Below are positions 1 to 7,763 of a stretch of 64,000 nucleotides of DNA, in pieces. Source of the DNA: Corynebacterium uropygiale (GTDB lineage: Bacteria; Actinomycetota; Actinomycetes; Mycobacteriales; Mycobacteriaceae); contig NZ_JAKGSI010000001.1 of assembly GCF_021568315.1 (NCBI RefSeq), positions 496,001 to 560,000 of the forward strand, given 5' to 3'. The notes under the pieces were generated by a model. That model ran no database searches. It saw only the letters and a program-made list of their open reading frames with translations, and was not told the DNA's origin. The position numbers and the translations under genes were made by a program. Every line of letters starts with the position of its first letter. Positions within the stretch are counted from its first letter, which is position 1.

Positions 1-404
1 ACCCTCTCGATGACGGCGCGGCCATCGCCGCCCGCGCGGCCCTCGCGCCCCTCGCCGCCAGGTCCGCCGATGCAGTGGGCGGTGAGGAGCTCGGCCTCGC
101 GCCCCGCCTGCTGGCGCCAGCGCTGGACGGTGGCCTCCACGGTGTGGGGCTTGCCCATGAGCTCCCCGTCGATGAGGAGCATGGAATCGCAGGCGATGAC
201 GACGTCCTCGGGATAGGAGGCGGCCACGGCTTGGCTCTTCGCCCGGGCGAGCGCGGCCACCACGTCCTCGGGGGCCGCGTCGGGGCCGCAGGCGGCGCGG
301 ATGGCGTCCTCGTCGACGTCCGCCGGATGCACGAGGGGCTCCACCCCGGCCCCGCGCAGGATCGCGCGACGCGAGGGGGAGCCCGAAGCGAGAACGAGGC
401 GCAT
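1..404 (-). CDS. maf: Maf-family nucleotide pyrophosphatase, partial
   Basis: The gene starts at ATG 404 and runs off the left edge, so only the N-terminal 134 codons are visible. The protein begins RLVLASGSPSRRAIL, the SxSxRR signature of Maf proteins, and continues with ACDSMLLIDGELMGKP, matching the central Maf segment around the catalytic Asp. Maf proteins are cytosolic house-cleaning pyrophosphatases that hydrolyse non-canonical nucleoside triphosphates. Its ATG overlaps the stop of accE (TGATG), so it is probably the distal gene of an accD-accE-maf transcript and translationally coupled. Near base 20-60 the reading becomes Gly/Ala/Arg-rich, an unusual low-complexity insert. The family call is firm; the exact nucleotide substrate is not. 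Confidence 0.85.
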   Translation of the reverse strand, partial: MRLVLASGSPSRRAILRGAGVEPLVHPADVDEDAIRAACGPDAAPEDVVAALARAKSQAVAASYPEDVVIACDSMLLIDGELMGKPHTVEATVQRWRQQAGREAELLTAHCIGGPGGEGREGRAGGDGRAVIER

Positions 405-622
405 CAGCGAAGCGCCGCCGTGTTGAATGCGGCCGGGTTGAAGCGCCCGTGCCGCTCGAGGCGCTCGTCGAGGCAGCCCCAGAGGTTCTGCTCGGCGGAG
501 CGGTTGTTCTTGGCGCGCAGCGCGGCCTCGTTCATCTTCTGCGTGATGACCGCGGTGAGCGCGGCGACCTCCGTGTCGGAGGGGTTGCCCTTGATGATGC
601 GGAAGAGGGGGGCGTCACTCAT
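404..622 (-). CDS. accE: Acyl-CoA carboxylase epsilon subunit
   Basis: This 72-residue protein starts MSDAPLFRIIKGNPSDTEVA; the xxGNPxDxExAAL motif is typical of the small epsilon subunit that stabilises actinobacterial acyl-CoA carboxylase complexes by joining the biotinylated alpha subunit to the beta carboxyltransferase. Residues 43-62 (QNLWGCLDERLERHGRFNPA) keep the conserved Trp seen near the C terminus of the family. A ribosome site AAGGAAAG lies before ATG 622. It is 35 bases downstream of accD and overlaps the Maf start, as expected for the conserved accD-accE-maf order in corynebacteria and mycobacteria. The length is normal for the family. Confidence 0.85.
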   Translation of the reverse strand: MSDAPLFRIIKGNPSDTEVAALTAVITQKMNEAALRAKNNRSAEQNLWGCLDERLERHGRFNPAAFNTAALR

Positions 623-657
623 AGAGATGCTTTCCTTGGATTGCGCTGGGTAGGGGC

Positions 658-2241
658 CTAGAGCGGCATGTTGCCGTGCTTCTTGGCCGGCGGGTAGCTG
701 ATCTTGCGGTCGAGGAGCTCCAGGCCGTCAATGAGGTGCTTCCGGGTCTCCGAGGGCGGGATGACTGCGTCGACGAGCCCGCGCTCCGCCGCGATGTAGG
801 GGCCGACGTACTTCTCGGCGTACTCCTGCTCGTAGGAGCGCATCATCTCATCGGTGTCCTTGCCCTGGCGCGCGGCCTTCTCGAGCTCGCTGCGATACAG
901 GGTGCGCACGGCGCCGGACGCTTCCTGCGCGGCGATCTCGGCGGTGGGCCAGGCGTAGACCAAGTCCGCCCCGAGGTCCTTGGAGCCCATGAGGACATAG
1001 CCCGGGCCCATTGCGCGGCGGACGATGACGGTCACCTTCCCGACCTCCGCCTCCGCGTAGGCATAGGCCAGGCTCGCGCCGCGGCGCAGGACGGTGCCGT
1101 GCTCCTCCTCCAGCGCCGGCTGGAAGCCGGGCACGTCGACGAACTCGACGATGGGGAGGTTGAAGGAGTCCATGGTCCGCAGGAAGCGGGCGGCCTTGGC
1201 GGCGGCCTGGTCGTTGAGGCAGCCGGCCACCTCGGTCGGCTGGTTGGCGACGATGCCCACGCTGCGCCCATCGATCCGCGCGAGGGCGGTGATGATATTC
1301 GGCGCGTACTCGGCCTGGAGTTCCAGCAGGTCGCCGTCGTCGACAACGCGGCGCAGCACGTCCTTCATGTCATAGGGGGCGCTGCTGGAGTCGGGGATGA
1401 GGGCGTCGAGCTCTGCGGCGGCGCTCTCCTCGACGCCGCCCTCCACGCGCGGGGCGAGCGCCCGGTTGTTGACGGGCAGGCGGGAGAGGAGGTCGCGGAG
1501 GGTGTCGGTGGCCTCGCTGTCGGAGCCGGCGGAGAGGTGAGCGGTGCCGGACTCGCGGAGGTGCACCTCGGGGCCGCCGAGGCCGAGCGCATCGGTCTCA
1601 ACGCCCGTCACCGTGCGCACGACATCCGGTTCGGTGAGGTGGAGGGAGGCCTCCTCGCCGACCATGACGAGGATGTCCGCGAGGCTCGGGATGAAGGCCT
1701 GCGCCCCGGAGGTCTCGCCGCTCAGCACCGCGATGTGCGGCACCAGCCCGGATGCGCGCGTGAGGAGGCGGAGGATCCGCGCCTGCATGGCCAGGGGCAC
1801 GATGCCCTCGACGAGGCGCGCCCCGGCCCCCTCGTGGAAGCCGATGAGCGGGACGCCGGTCTTCGCCGCTAACTCGATGACCTTAATAATCTTCTCGCCG
1901 TGGACTTCGCCCATCTGGCCGTCGAAAATGGTGCCGTCCTGCGCGAAAACACAGACCTTGCGGCCTTCCACGGTGCCATAACCGGCGACGACGCCATCCG
2001 TGGCCGGGCGCTGCTTATCTGCGGCAAAATCCGTGGCGCGATGCCGGGCGAGGGCATCGATTTCCACGAAGGAGCCCTCGTCGAGCAGAGCCTCAATGCG
2101 CTCGCGTGCCGTGGATCGACCAGCTGCGTGAATGTGCTCGATCGACTCCTCGCCCAGGGGGGCGTGTGCCTCCTTGAGGCGAGAGGACAAGTCGGCGATT
2201 TTTCCGGCGGTCGTCTTAAGGTCAATGTCAGCGGCAGTCAT
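658..2241 (-). CDS. accD: Acyl-CoA carboxylase beta subunit (carboxyltransferase), divergent
   Basis: This 527-residue protein of the DtsR/AccD5 type transfers carboxyl from biotin to an acyl-CoA, feeding fatty-acid or mycolate synthesis. It has both crotonase-like halves: IDALARHR and GAGARLVEG in the N half, VANQPTEVAGCL, FVDVPGFQP, RRGASLAYAYAEA and GSKDLGADL in the C half, and ends KKHGNMPL as DtsR proteins do. Both oxyanion-hole segments differ from the usual family sequence: AGGHVYSP is SGAQAFIP (178-185) and GGAYCVMG is GPGYVLMG (412-419), so the acyl substrate may be non-standard. C. glutamicum carries two such genes (dtsR1, dtsR2) beside birA; only one is here. A TAGACT -10 lies 8 bases before the ATG. 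Confidence 0.85.
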   Translation of the reverse strand: MTAADIDLKTTAGKIADLSSRLKEAHAPLGEESIEHIHAAGRSTARERIEALLDEGSFVEIDALARHRATDFAADKQRPATDGVVAGYGTVEGRKVCVFAQDGTIFDGQMGEVHGEKIIKVIELAAKTGVPLIGFHEGAGARLVEGIVPLAMQARILRLLTRASGLVPHIAVLSGETSGAQAFIPSLADILVMVGEEASLHLTEPDVVRTVTGVETDALGLGGPEVHLRESGTAHLSAGSDSEATDTLRDLLSRLPVNNRALAPRVEGGVEESAAAELDALIPDSSSAPYDMKDVLRRVVDDGDLLELQAEYAPNIITALARIDGRSVGIVANQPTEVAGCLNDQAAAKAARFLRTMDSFNLPIVEFVDVPGFQPALEEEHGTVLRRGASLAYAYAEAEVGKVTVIVRRAMGPGYVLMGSKDLGADLVYAWPTAEIAAQEASGAVRTLYRSELEKAARQGKDTDEMMRSYEQEYAEKYVGPYIAAERGLVDAVIPPSETRKHLIDGLELLDRKISYPPAKKHGNMPL

Positions 2242-2249
2242 GGTCCCTT

Positions 2250-2255
2250 AGTCTA
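2250..2255 (-). promoter_or_regulatory. -10 element of accD (leaderless)
   Basis: Minus-strand TAGACT (fits TANNNT) ends 8 bases before the accD ATG at 2241, and no Shine-Dalgarno sequence fits between them. Transcription should begin at or beside the start codon. The -35 region is weak. The same hexamer and spacing precede birA and the following gene. Confidence 0.6.
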
Positions 2256-2367
2256 AGTCCTGTGGCACGCAAGTGAGAACCGCAGGGCCGATACTGTTCG
2301 CGGAGAGTCGTGCGCAGCGCCGTGCGCCGCCCCTCCCGAGGCGCCCGCACCACAGCGCCTCGGCGGC

Positions 2368-2373
2368 TAGACT
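2368..2373 (+). promoter_or_regulatory. -10 element of birA (leaderless)
   Basis: TAGACT lies exactly 8 bases upstream of ATG 2382 with no ribosome site between. This supports that ATG over an upstream in-frame start at 2310, and predicts a leaderless birA transcript divergent from accD. Confidence 0.6.
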
Positions 2374-2381
2374 GCGGGTCT

Positions 2382-3191
2382 ATGACAGCCTTTGACCTTG
2401 GCGAACTGCGCGCGGCCCTCGGCGGATACCGCCGCATCGCGGCCGTGGATGAAACCGGCTCCACCAACGCCGACCTCCTCGACGACGCCCTCGCCCCGCC
2501 GCGCTCCGTCCTCATGACCGCCTCGCAGACGCACGGGCGCGGCCGGATGGGTCGGGCGTGGATCGCCCCGCGCGGCGCGGTTCTGGCCTGTTCCGTGCTC
2601 CTTCGCCCGAGCCTCAGCCAGTGCGAGCGGATCGGCACGCTACCGCTCGCGACGGGCCTCGGGATCCTCGAAGGGTTGCGCGATGTCGTTCGCGCGCAGC
2701 GCGGGGAGGAGGCCGCCCGCCTCATCCAGCTCAAATGGCCCAATGACGTGCTGTGGGAGGGAAAGAAACTCTGCGGCATCCTCGCCGAGGGAACCGGCTT
2801 CCCCGACGCCCCGCGCATCGTCACCGGATTCGGCATCAACATCTCCCTGCGCGAGGAGGACCTGCCCGTCCCGCACGCCACCTCGCTCCTCCTCCACGGT
2901 GTCGAGAGCACCCCGCAGGCCGTCGCCCTCGCCACACTCCGGCACCTCGACGAGCGCCTCCGTCAGTGGGAATACGGGGAGATTCCCGCGCTCATGGCCG
3001 AATATCGGGAGGTGTGCGCCACCCTCGGCGCGGACGTGCGGGTCGAGGCCCCCACCGGGACCGTCGAGGGTCGCGTCGAGTCCGTGGGCGACGACGGCCG
3101 CCTCCACCTGCGCACCGTAGCCGGGGATCTCAGCGAGATCTCCGCGGGCGATGTCACGCACGTCCGCCGTCGCACGAGCGATTACGCCTAG
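2382..3191 (+). CDS. birA: Biotin--[acetyl-CoA-carboxylase] ligase
   Basis: This 269-residue biotin protein ligase attaches biotin to the acyl-CoA carboxylase alpha subunit. Diagnostic segments are ETGSTNADL, the nucleotide/biotin loop QTHGRGRMGRAW (about residues 46-57), and KWPNDVLWEGKKLCGILAEG (about 118-137) carrying the catalytic Lys region. There is no N-terminal winged-helix domain, so it is a ligase only (class I) and not a biotin repressor. The C-terminal part is the small SH3-like domain. The start at 2382 is chosen because a TAGACT -10 lies 8 bases upstream; an in-frame start 24 codons earlier would add an Arg-rich tail. It is divergent from accD, its functional partner, with a 140-bp shared control region. 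Confidence 0.93.
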   Translation: MTAFDLGELRAALGGYRRIAAVDETGSTNADLLDDALAPPRSVLMTASQTHGRGRMGRAWIAPRGAVLACSVLLRPSLSQCERIGTLPLATGLGILEGLRDVVRAQRGEEAARLIQLKWPNDVLWEGKKLCGILAEGTGFPDAPRIVTGFGINISLREEDLPVPHATSLLLHGVESTPQAVALATLRHLDERLRQWEYGEIPALMAEYREVCATLGADVRVEAPTGTVEGRVESVGDDGRLHLRTVAGDLSEISAGDVTHVRRRTSDYA

Positions 3192-3219
3192 GACTTGGGG
3201 CCAACCGGCGGGCACCCAG

Positions 3220-3225
3220 TAGACT
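3220..3225 (+). promoter_or_regulatory. -10 element of the PH-domain membrane protein gene (leaderless)
   Basis: TAGACT is placed 8 bases before ATG 3234. It is the third use of the identical hexamer and spacing in 1 kb, after accD and birA. Confidence 0.55.
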
Positions 3226-3233
3226 CACCCTCC

Positions 3234-3710
3234 ATGGGAGATTTTCGGCTGGGACCCGGTGAGGTGGTGCGCGCGGACTTGACCGCCCCGCTGCGCACGC
3301 TCACCTATCCGGCCCTGGAACTCTTCGCGCTGACCGGGGCGTTTTGGATCGGGATCGGCTGGATCGATGCCGGGCACCTGGCGCTGGACGTGCACCAGCG
3401 CAACCTCGTGGTCCTCTGCTGGATGCTCGTGGCCTGCTGGCGTTTCCTCCTGCCGCTTCTGCGTTCGCGGCGGCAGCGATTCATCGTCACCAACCAGCGG
3501 ATTCTCGTCCGCGCCCCCAAGTTGCGCGCCCCCTTGGACAGCATCGCGCTGCGGGATGTTCGCGGGGCGAGCCGCAAGCGCCGCGGCATTTCCCTCGCCC
3601 TCGTTGGCTACCAGCGGCCGCTCTACTTCCCGGACGTGCCCAAGGCGAAGAAGACCGTAGCGCTCATCGAGGAATCCCGGCCCGCCTGGCCCTCCGTCCA
3701 GGAGTGGTGA
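3234..3710 (+). CDS. PH-domain membrane protein of unknown function
   Basis: This 158-residue protein has two hydrophobic stretches, roughly residues 22-42 (LELFALTGAFWIGIGWI) and 52-71 (LVVLCWMLVACWRFLLPLL). A cytosolic C-terminal domain follows with QRFIVTNQRILVR and LDSIALRDV, typical of bacterial PH-like (bPH_2) domains. The function is unknown. A membrane protein of this kind sits between birA and purK in C. glutamicum as well, so the arrangement is conserved. The start is set by the -10 eight bases upstream; the 13 residues before it in frame look non-coding. Confidence 0.7.
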   Translation: MGDFRLGPGEVVRADLTAPLRTLTYPALELFALTGAFWIGIGWIDAGHLALDVHQRNLVVLCWMLVACWRFLLPLLRSRRQRFIVTNQRILVRAPKLRAPLDSIALRDVRGASRKRRGISLALVGYQRPLYFPDVPKAKKTVALIEESRPAWPSVQEW

Positions 3711-3790
3711 GCGCCGCGCGACACCGCCGCGACGCCGGCGGAGCGCCGCGCGAGCCCCGGGGGAGCCCCAAGCGCCCTGGACACACACCG

Positions 3791-3796
3791 TATAGT
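3791..3796 (+). promoter_or_regulatory. -10 element of purK (leaderless)
   Basis: TATAGT ends 6 bases before GTG 3803, with no Shine-Dalgarno sequence between, predicting a leaderless purK-purE transcript and supporting the GTG start. Confidence 0.6.
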
Positions 3797-3802
3797 GAGG
3801 GC

Positions 3803-5065
3803 GTGACTACATCGACTGGCTCTTCGAACGATTCCGCTGTGTCCGCCGAGTCCGCGGAGCAGCACCCCGCCCATGCCCCCGGCGTTCCCGTCGTGAGCGT
3901 TATTGGGGATGGGCAGCTCGCGCGCATGATGCAGACAGCCGCCATCGAGTTGGGGCAGTCGCTGCGTCTGCTCGCGGGGGCGCGGGACGCCTCCGCCGCC
4001 CAGGTCGTCGCCGACTGCGTGCTCGGCGATTACACCGACATCGATGACCTCCGCCGTGCCGCCACGGGCGCGCAGGCGGTCACCTTCGACCACGAGCACG
4101 TGCCCACCGAGCACCTCCACCAGCTCATCGCGGAGGGCGTCAACGTCCAGCCGGGGCCCGAGGCCCTCGTCCACGCCCAGGACAAGCTCGTCATGCGGAA
4201 GAAGCTCCGCGAGATCGGCGCCCCCGTCCCGCCCTTCGCGGCGATTGCGAGCGTCGAGGACGCCTGCGCCTTCTGGGAGGCCGTGGGCGGGAAGGTGTGC
4301 CTCAAGGCCTGCCGTGGTGGCTATGACGGCCACGGCGTGTGGTTCCCGCACAGCGAGGAGGAGCTCGCCGAGCTCGTGGGCACCCTCCTGGAGAAGGGCA
4401 CCCCGCTCATGGGGGAGCAGAAGGTGGCGCTCACCCGGGAGCTCTCCGCCATGGTGGCGCGTCGGCCCTCAGGGGAGGTGCGCGCGTGGCCGGTCGTCGA
4501 GTCCGTGCAGAGCGACGGCATCTGCGCCGAAGCCGTCGCGCCGGCCCCGGGGCTCAGCCAGGAGTTGGCGCGCCGGGCCCAGGACCTGGCGGTGCGTATC
4601 GCGAAGGAGCTGGGGGTGACCGGGGTGCTCGCCGTCGAGCTCTTCGAATACCTCGACGAGGCCGGCCAGCCCGCCATCTCCGTCAACGAGCTGGCCATGC
4701 GCCCCCACAACACCGGCCACTGGACCCAGGACGGCTGCGTGACCAGCCAGTTCGAGCAGCACCTCCGGGCCGTGACGGATCGTCCTTTGGGCTCGACGGC
4801 CACCCTCGCGCCGGTCACCGTGATGACGAATGTCCTCGGGGGCGCGGAGGATCCCGCGATGCCGATGAGCGAGCGCATGTCCGAGGTCTGGCGCCGCTTC
4901 CCCGAGGCGAAGATCCACCTCTACGGCAAGACGCACCGCCCCGGGCGCAAGATCGGGCACGTCAACCTCTGCGGGGATGACGTGGCCACCACTCGGGAGC
5001 AGGCGCGGCTTGCCGCTGACTTCCTGGTCCACGCCCGCTGGGCCGATGATGACGAGAACGAGTAG
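3803..5065 (+). CDS. purK: 5-(carboxyamino)imidazole ribonucleotide synthase
   Basis: This 420-residue ATP-grasp enzyme carboxylates aminoimidazole ribonucleotide with bicarbonate and ATP in purine synthesis. After a variable 30-residue N tail comes VVSVIGDGQLARMM, the PurK N-terminal motif. TFDHEHVP, LKACRGGYDGHGVW and the ATP-grasp ligand segment VNELAMRPHNTGHWT follow, the last holding the typical NE and RPHNSGH-like signature (Thr for Ser here). An open frame continues much further upstream but is the shadow of the preceding gene; GTG 3803 is supported by a -10 six bases before it. purE follows after 12 bases, giving the usual purK-purE operon for the two-step route to carboxyaminoimidazole ribonucleotide. 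Confidence 0.93.
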   Translation: MTTSTGSSNDSAVSAESAEQHPAHAPGVPVVSVIGDGQLARMMQTAAIELGQSLRLLAGARDASAAQVVADCVLGDYTDIDDLRRAATGAQAVTFDHEHVPTEHLHQLIAEGVNVQPGPEALVHAQDKLVMRKKLREIGAPVPPFAAIASVEDACAFWEAVGGKVCLKACRGGYDGHGVWFPHSEEELAELVGTLLEKGTPLMGEQKVALTRELSAMVARRPSGEVRAWPVVESVQSDGICAEAVAPAPGLSQELARRAQDLAVRIAKELGVTGVLAVELFEYLDEAGQPAISVNELAMRPHNTGHWTQDGCVTSQFEQHLRAVTDRPLGSTATLAPVTVMTNVLGGAEDPAMPMSERMSEVWRRFPEAKIHLYGKTHRPGRKIGHVNLCGDDVATTREQARLAADFLVHARWADDDENE

Positions 5066-5077
5066 AAGGAGCACAGC

Positions 5078-5599
5078 ATGAACCCGCAGGTGGGATTGAT
5101 TATGGGGTCCGACTCGGACTGGGACACCGTGGCCCCGGCCGCCGAGGTCCTCGCCGAGTTTGGCGTCCCCTTTGAGGTGGGTGTCGTCTCCGCGCACCGC
5201 ACGCCGGAGAAGATGCTCAATTACGCGAAGAGCGCGCACGAGAGGGGCATCCGCTGCATCATCGCCTGCGCGGGCGGCGCCGCGCACCTGCCGGGCATGG
5301 TGGCGGCGGCCACCCCGCTGCCGGTGATTGGGATCCCGCGGGCACTGAAGGACCTCGATGGCCTGGATTCCCTGCTCAGCATCGTGCAGATGCCCGGCGG
5401 GGTTCCGGTGGCGACGGTGTCCATCGGCGGGGCGAAGAACGCCGGCCTCCTGGCCGTCCGGATCCTGGGCGCCGGCTCCCCGGAGCTCGTGGAGAAGATG
5501 GCCACCTACCAGGCGAACATGGCCGCCGAGGTGGAGAAGAAGGATGAGCGGCTGCGCGCCCGGCTGCTCGGCGGGGATGATGCGGAGGCGGAGAGCTAG
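5078..5599 (+). CDS. purE: N5-carboxyaminoimidazole ribonucleotide mutase
   Basis: This 173-residue class I PurE isomerises the PurK product. It has the hallmark segments [13 protein letters not shown] near the N terminus, [11 protein letters not shown] with the catalytic His (about residues 45-55), and [21 protein letters not shown] lies just before ATG 5078. The C-terminal 20 residues are charged and variable. It is cotranscribed with purK. The stop overlaps the stop of the convergent minus-strand gene by four bases (CTAG 5596-5599), so no separate terminator lies between the converging units. Confidence 0.95.
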   Translation: MNPQVGLIMGSDSDWDTVAPAAEVLAEFGVPFEVGVVSAHRTPEKMLNYAKSAHERGIRCIIACAGGAAHLPGMVAAATPLPVIGIPRALKDLDGLDSLLSIVQMPGGVPVATVSIGGAKNAGLLAVRILGAGSPELVEKMATYQANMAAEVEKKDERLRARLLGGDDAEAES

Positions 5600-5844
5600 C
5601 CGTCTTTTGTGCGCCGGGCCCGAGCGCTGGGGCGGGAGCTGTAGCGGGCCCGGTGGCGTCGCCACCACCCCCAGGTGGCGAGGCACAACAGCAGGACGAG
5701 GATGCCCGGCCAGATCTGGGGTTCGGGGCTCAGTACGTTGAGCACCGCCTGCACGAGCGCGAGGAACGCGAATGTCCCGAGGAAGCCGAGCACTGCCTCG
5801 CTGCACAGTGCACGGCGCCGCTGCTCGGAGCCCTCGGGGGCCAT
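5596..5844 (-). CDS. Small two-helix membrane protein at the end of the sugar ABC operon
   Basis: This 82-residue protein starts [11 protein letters not shown] at ATG 5844, which overlaps the stop of the upstream permease gene (ATGA), so it is translationally coupled. It has two predicted membrane segments, about residues 16-37 (ending LVQAVLNVL) and 45-61 ([17 protein letters not shown]), then a very basic tail ([19 protein letters not shown]). I recognise no domain. C. glutamicum has a short membrane protein (cg0833) within its trehalose importer cluster; this could be an equivalent in a different position, which is inference. A role as an accessory subunit of the importer is plausible from position only. 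Confidence 0.65.
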   Translation of the reverse strand: MAPEGSEQRRRALCSEAVLGFLGTFAFLALVQAVLNVLSPEPQIWPGILVLLLCLATWGWWRRHRARYSSRPSARARRTKDG

Positions 5845-6680
5845 TATGCTTTCACGCCGCCGGCGGTGAGACCCGCCACGATGCGGCGCTGGAACACGAG
5901 CACCATGATGATGAGCGGCACGGTGACGAGCGAGCCGGCCGCCATGATGGCCGCGTAGGGGAACTCGAACTGGCTGGGCCCGGAGAAGCGGGCGATGGCG
6001 ACGGTCACCGGCTCCGTGGCGACGGTGGACAGCTGCCGGGCCAGCATGAACTCGTTCCATGTGGCGATGAACGCGAGGATGGCCGTCGTGAAGAGGGCCG
6101 GGGCCGCGAGGGGGAGGAGGACCTTGAAGAAGGCCTGGCCGCGGCGGGCGCCGTCGACCCGGGCGGCCTCCTCCAGCTCCCACGGGAGCTGCCGGAAGAA
6201 GGAGACGAGGGTGTACACCGTGAGCGGCAGCGCGAAGGAGATGTTCGGGATGATGAGCGCCTGGTAGGTGCCGATCCAGTTGAGGTCCCCGAAGAGCTGG
6301 AAGAGCGGCGTGACGAGGGCGATCCCGGGGAACATCGAGGCCGCGAGGATGATGCCGGTGACCACGCCCTTTCCGGGGAAGTCCAGCCGGGCGAGCGCAT
6401 AGGCGGTGAACACGCCGAGGGCGACGGCGAGGATCGTCGTCGCGAGACTGATGAGCAGGGAGTTCCCGATTGCTCCTAGGAAGTTATTCCCGGTGGAGGT
6501 CGACAGCGCGTCCGAGAAGTTCTGGAGCGTGAGGTGCGTGGGCCAGGGAGTGGTGTCGAAGGTGTACTGCGATTCGCGCAGCGCGGTGACCACCATCCAG
6601 TAGAAAGGCGCCAGCCCCCACACAAGGATGAGAATCACCCCGATGTAGTTGCCGATGAGCGAACGACGAGTGGGTGTCAT
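5844..6680 (-). CDS. tusG: Sugar ABC transporter permease, SugB/TusG type
   Basis: This 278-residue inner-membrane permease of the MalG/SugB kind has about six helices. It carries the EAA loop EEAARVDGARRGQAFFKVLLPL (about residues 175-196), which contacts the ATPase. ATG 6680 is preceded by AGGAGG at 7-base spacing and overlaps the stop of the preceding permease gene (ATGA), fixing the start; an earlier in-frame start would put an unlikely Pro/His-rich tail on the protein. It pairs with the SugA-type permease upstream. Gene order and lengths match the Tus trehalose uptake cluster of C. glutamicum (cg0831-cg0835), so trehalose is the likely substrate, though maltose-type sugars cannot be excluded from sequence. 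Confidence 0.75.
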   Translation of the reverse strand: MTPTRRSLIGNYIGVILILVWGLAPFYWMVVTALRESQYTFDTTPWPTHLTLQNFSDALSTSTGNNFLGAIGNSLLISLATTILAVALGVFTAYALARLDFPGKGVVTGIILAASMFPGIALVTPLFQLFGDLNWIGTYQALIIPNISFALPLTVYTLVSFFRQLPWELEEAARVDGARRGQAFFKVLLPLAAPALFTTAILAFIATWNEFMLARQLSTVATEPVTVAIARFSGPSQFEFPYAAIMAAGSLVTVPLIIMVLVFQRRIVAGLTAGGVKA

Positions 6681-7684
6681 GCGGAGACCTCCTGTTCCGC
6701 AGCGGCGGGGGTGGTGCGGCGGCGACGACGCCACCACGAGATTTTCTTCTTGTCCCCGGAGCCGGACACATCAGCCCCGAGGAAGCGGATCATGATGAAG
6801 GCCACGGCGAAGATGAGCAGGAAGATCAACGTGGAGAGAGCCGAAGCCGAGTTGAAGTTGTTCTGGCGCAGGTCGCTGACGACGAGCTGGGAGATCGTGG
6901 CCGTCGGGGAGTTCGCCGAGGGGGAGATCATGATGACCGGCAGGTCGTACATGCGCAGTGCGTCGAGGGTGCGGAAGAGGATGGCGACCATGAGGGCGGG
7001 CTTGACCAGCGGCAGCGTGATGCGGGTGAAGGTCTGCCACCAGCGTGCGCCGTCGACGCGGGCGGCCTCGTAGACTTCCCGCGGGATCATCTGCAGGCCG
7101 GCGAGGATGAGCAGCGCCATGAAGGGGGTGGTCTTCCAGACGTCGGCGATGATGACGGCGGTGCGCGCCGCCCACGGATCGGTGGTCCAGGCGACGGGGG
7201 AGGGGAGCAGGGAGTTGATGAGGCCGCGGTCCGCGAAGAGGAACTGCCAGAGCTTCGCGGTGACGGCCGTGGGGATGGCCCAGGGGACGAGGACCGCGGC
7301 GCGGACCAGGCCCCGACCGCGGAATTCGCGGTTCATGATGAGGGCCATCGCCATGCCGAGGACCGTCTCCAGGGCCACCGTCACCACGGTGAAGAAGAGG
7401 GTGACCCGCAGGGAGGGCCAGAAGTCCGTGGCGAGGACCCCGGGCGGGCAGGTACCCACCGTGCCACGGGGTGTCATACAGCGTTGGGTGAGCCAATAGA
7501 GGTAGTGCTCGAAGCCGGCGAAGCCCCCCGTGGTGAAGAGGCCTGTGGCGGGATCGAGTGTCTTATCTGCCTGGAAGGACAGGAAGACGGCGCGGACGAT
7601 CGGGTAGCCAATGACGATGGCAAGAACGATGAGCGTCGGCGCGATGAGGAGGGCGGCTGACTTCAGCTGTCTGGTTTTCCCCAT
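6677..7684 (-). CDS. tusF: Sugar ABC transporter permease, SugA/TusF type
   Basis: This 335-residue permease of the MalF/SugA kind starts MGKTRQLKSAALLIAPTLIV. It has a first helix near residues 9-30, a periplasmic loop containing two Cys (QRCMTPRGTVGTCPPG), further helices, and the EAA loop YEAARVDGARWWQTFTRITLPL. The C-terminal tail is strongly basic (KKKISWWRRRRR). ATG 7684 is preceded by AAGGAG at suitable spacing; the frame stays open further upstream into the binding-protein gene but has no ribosome site there. It forms the translocation pore with the SugB-type subunit. The two loop cysteines could form a disulfide outside the membrane, which is inference. Confidence 0.75.
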   Translation of the reverse strand: MGKTRQLKSAALLIAPTLIVLAIVIGYPIVRAVFLSFQADKTLDPATGLFTTGGFAGFEHYLYWLTQRCMTPRGTVGTCPPGVLATDFWPSLRVTLFFTVVTVALETVLGMAMALIMNREFRGRGLVRAAVLVPWAIPTAVTAKLWQFLFADRGLINSLLPSPVAWTTDPWAARTAVIIADVWKTTPFMALLILAGLQMIPREVYEAARVDGARWWQTFTRITLPLVKPALMVAILFRTLDALRMYDLPVIMISPSANSPTATISQLVVSDLRQNNFNSASALSTLIFLLIFAVAFIMIRFLGADVSGSGDKKKISWWRRRRRTTPAAAEQEVSA

Positions 7685-7763
7685 GACAGTCTGCTCCTTA
7701 ACAGTGTGAAGCCCGCACTCCGGAAGGGCAGTGCGGGCGCGTGCGCGGGTGCCCCGCGTGGTC

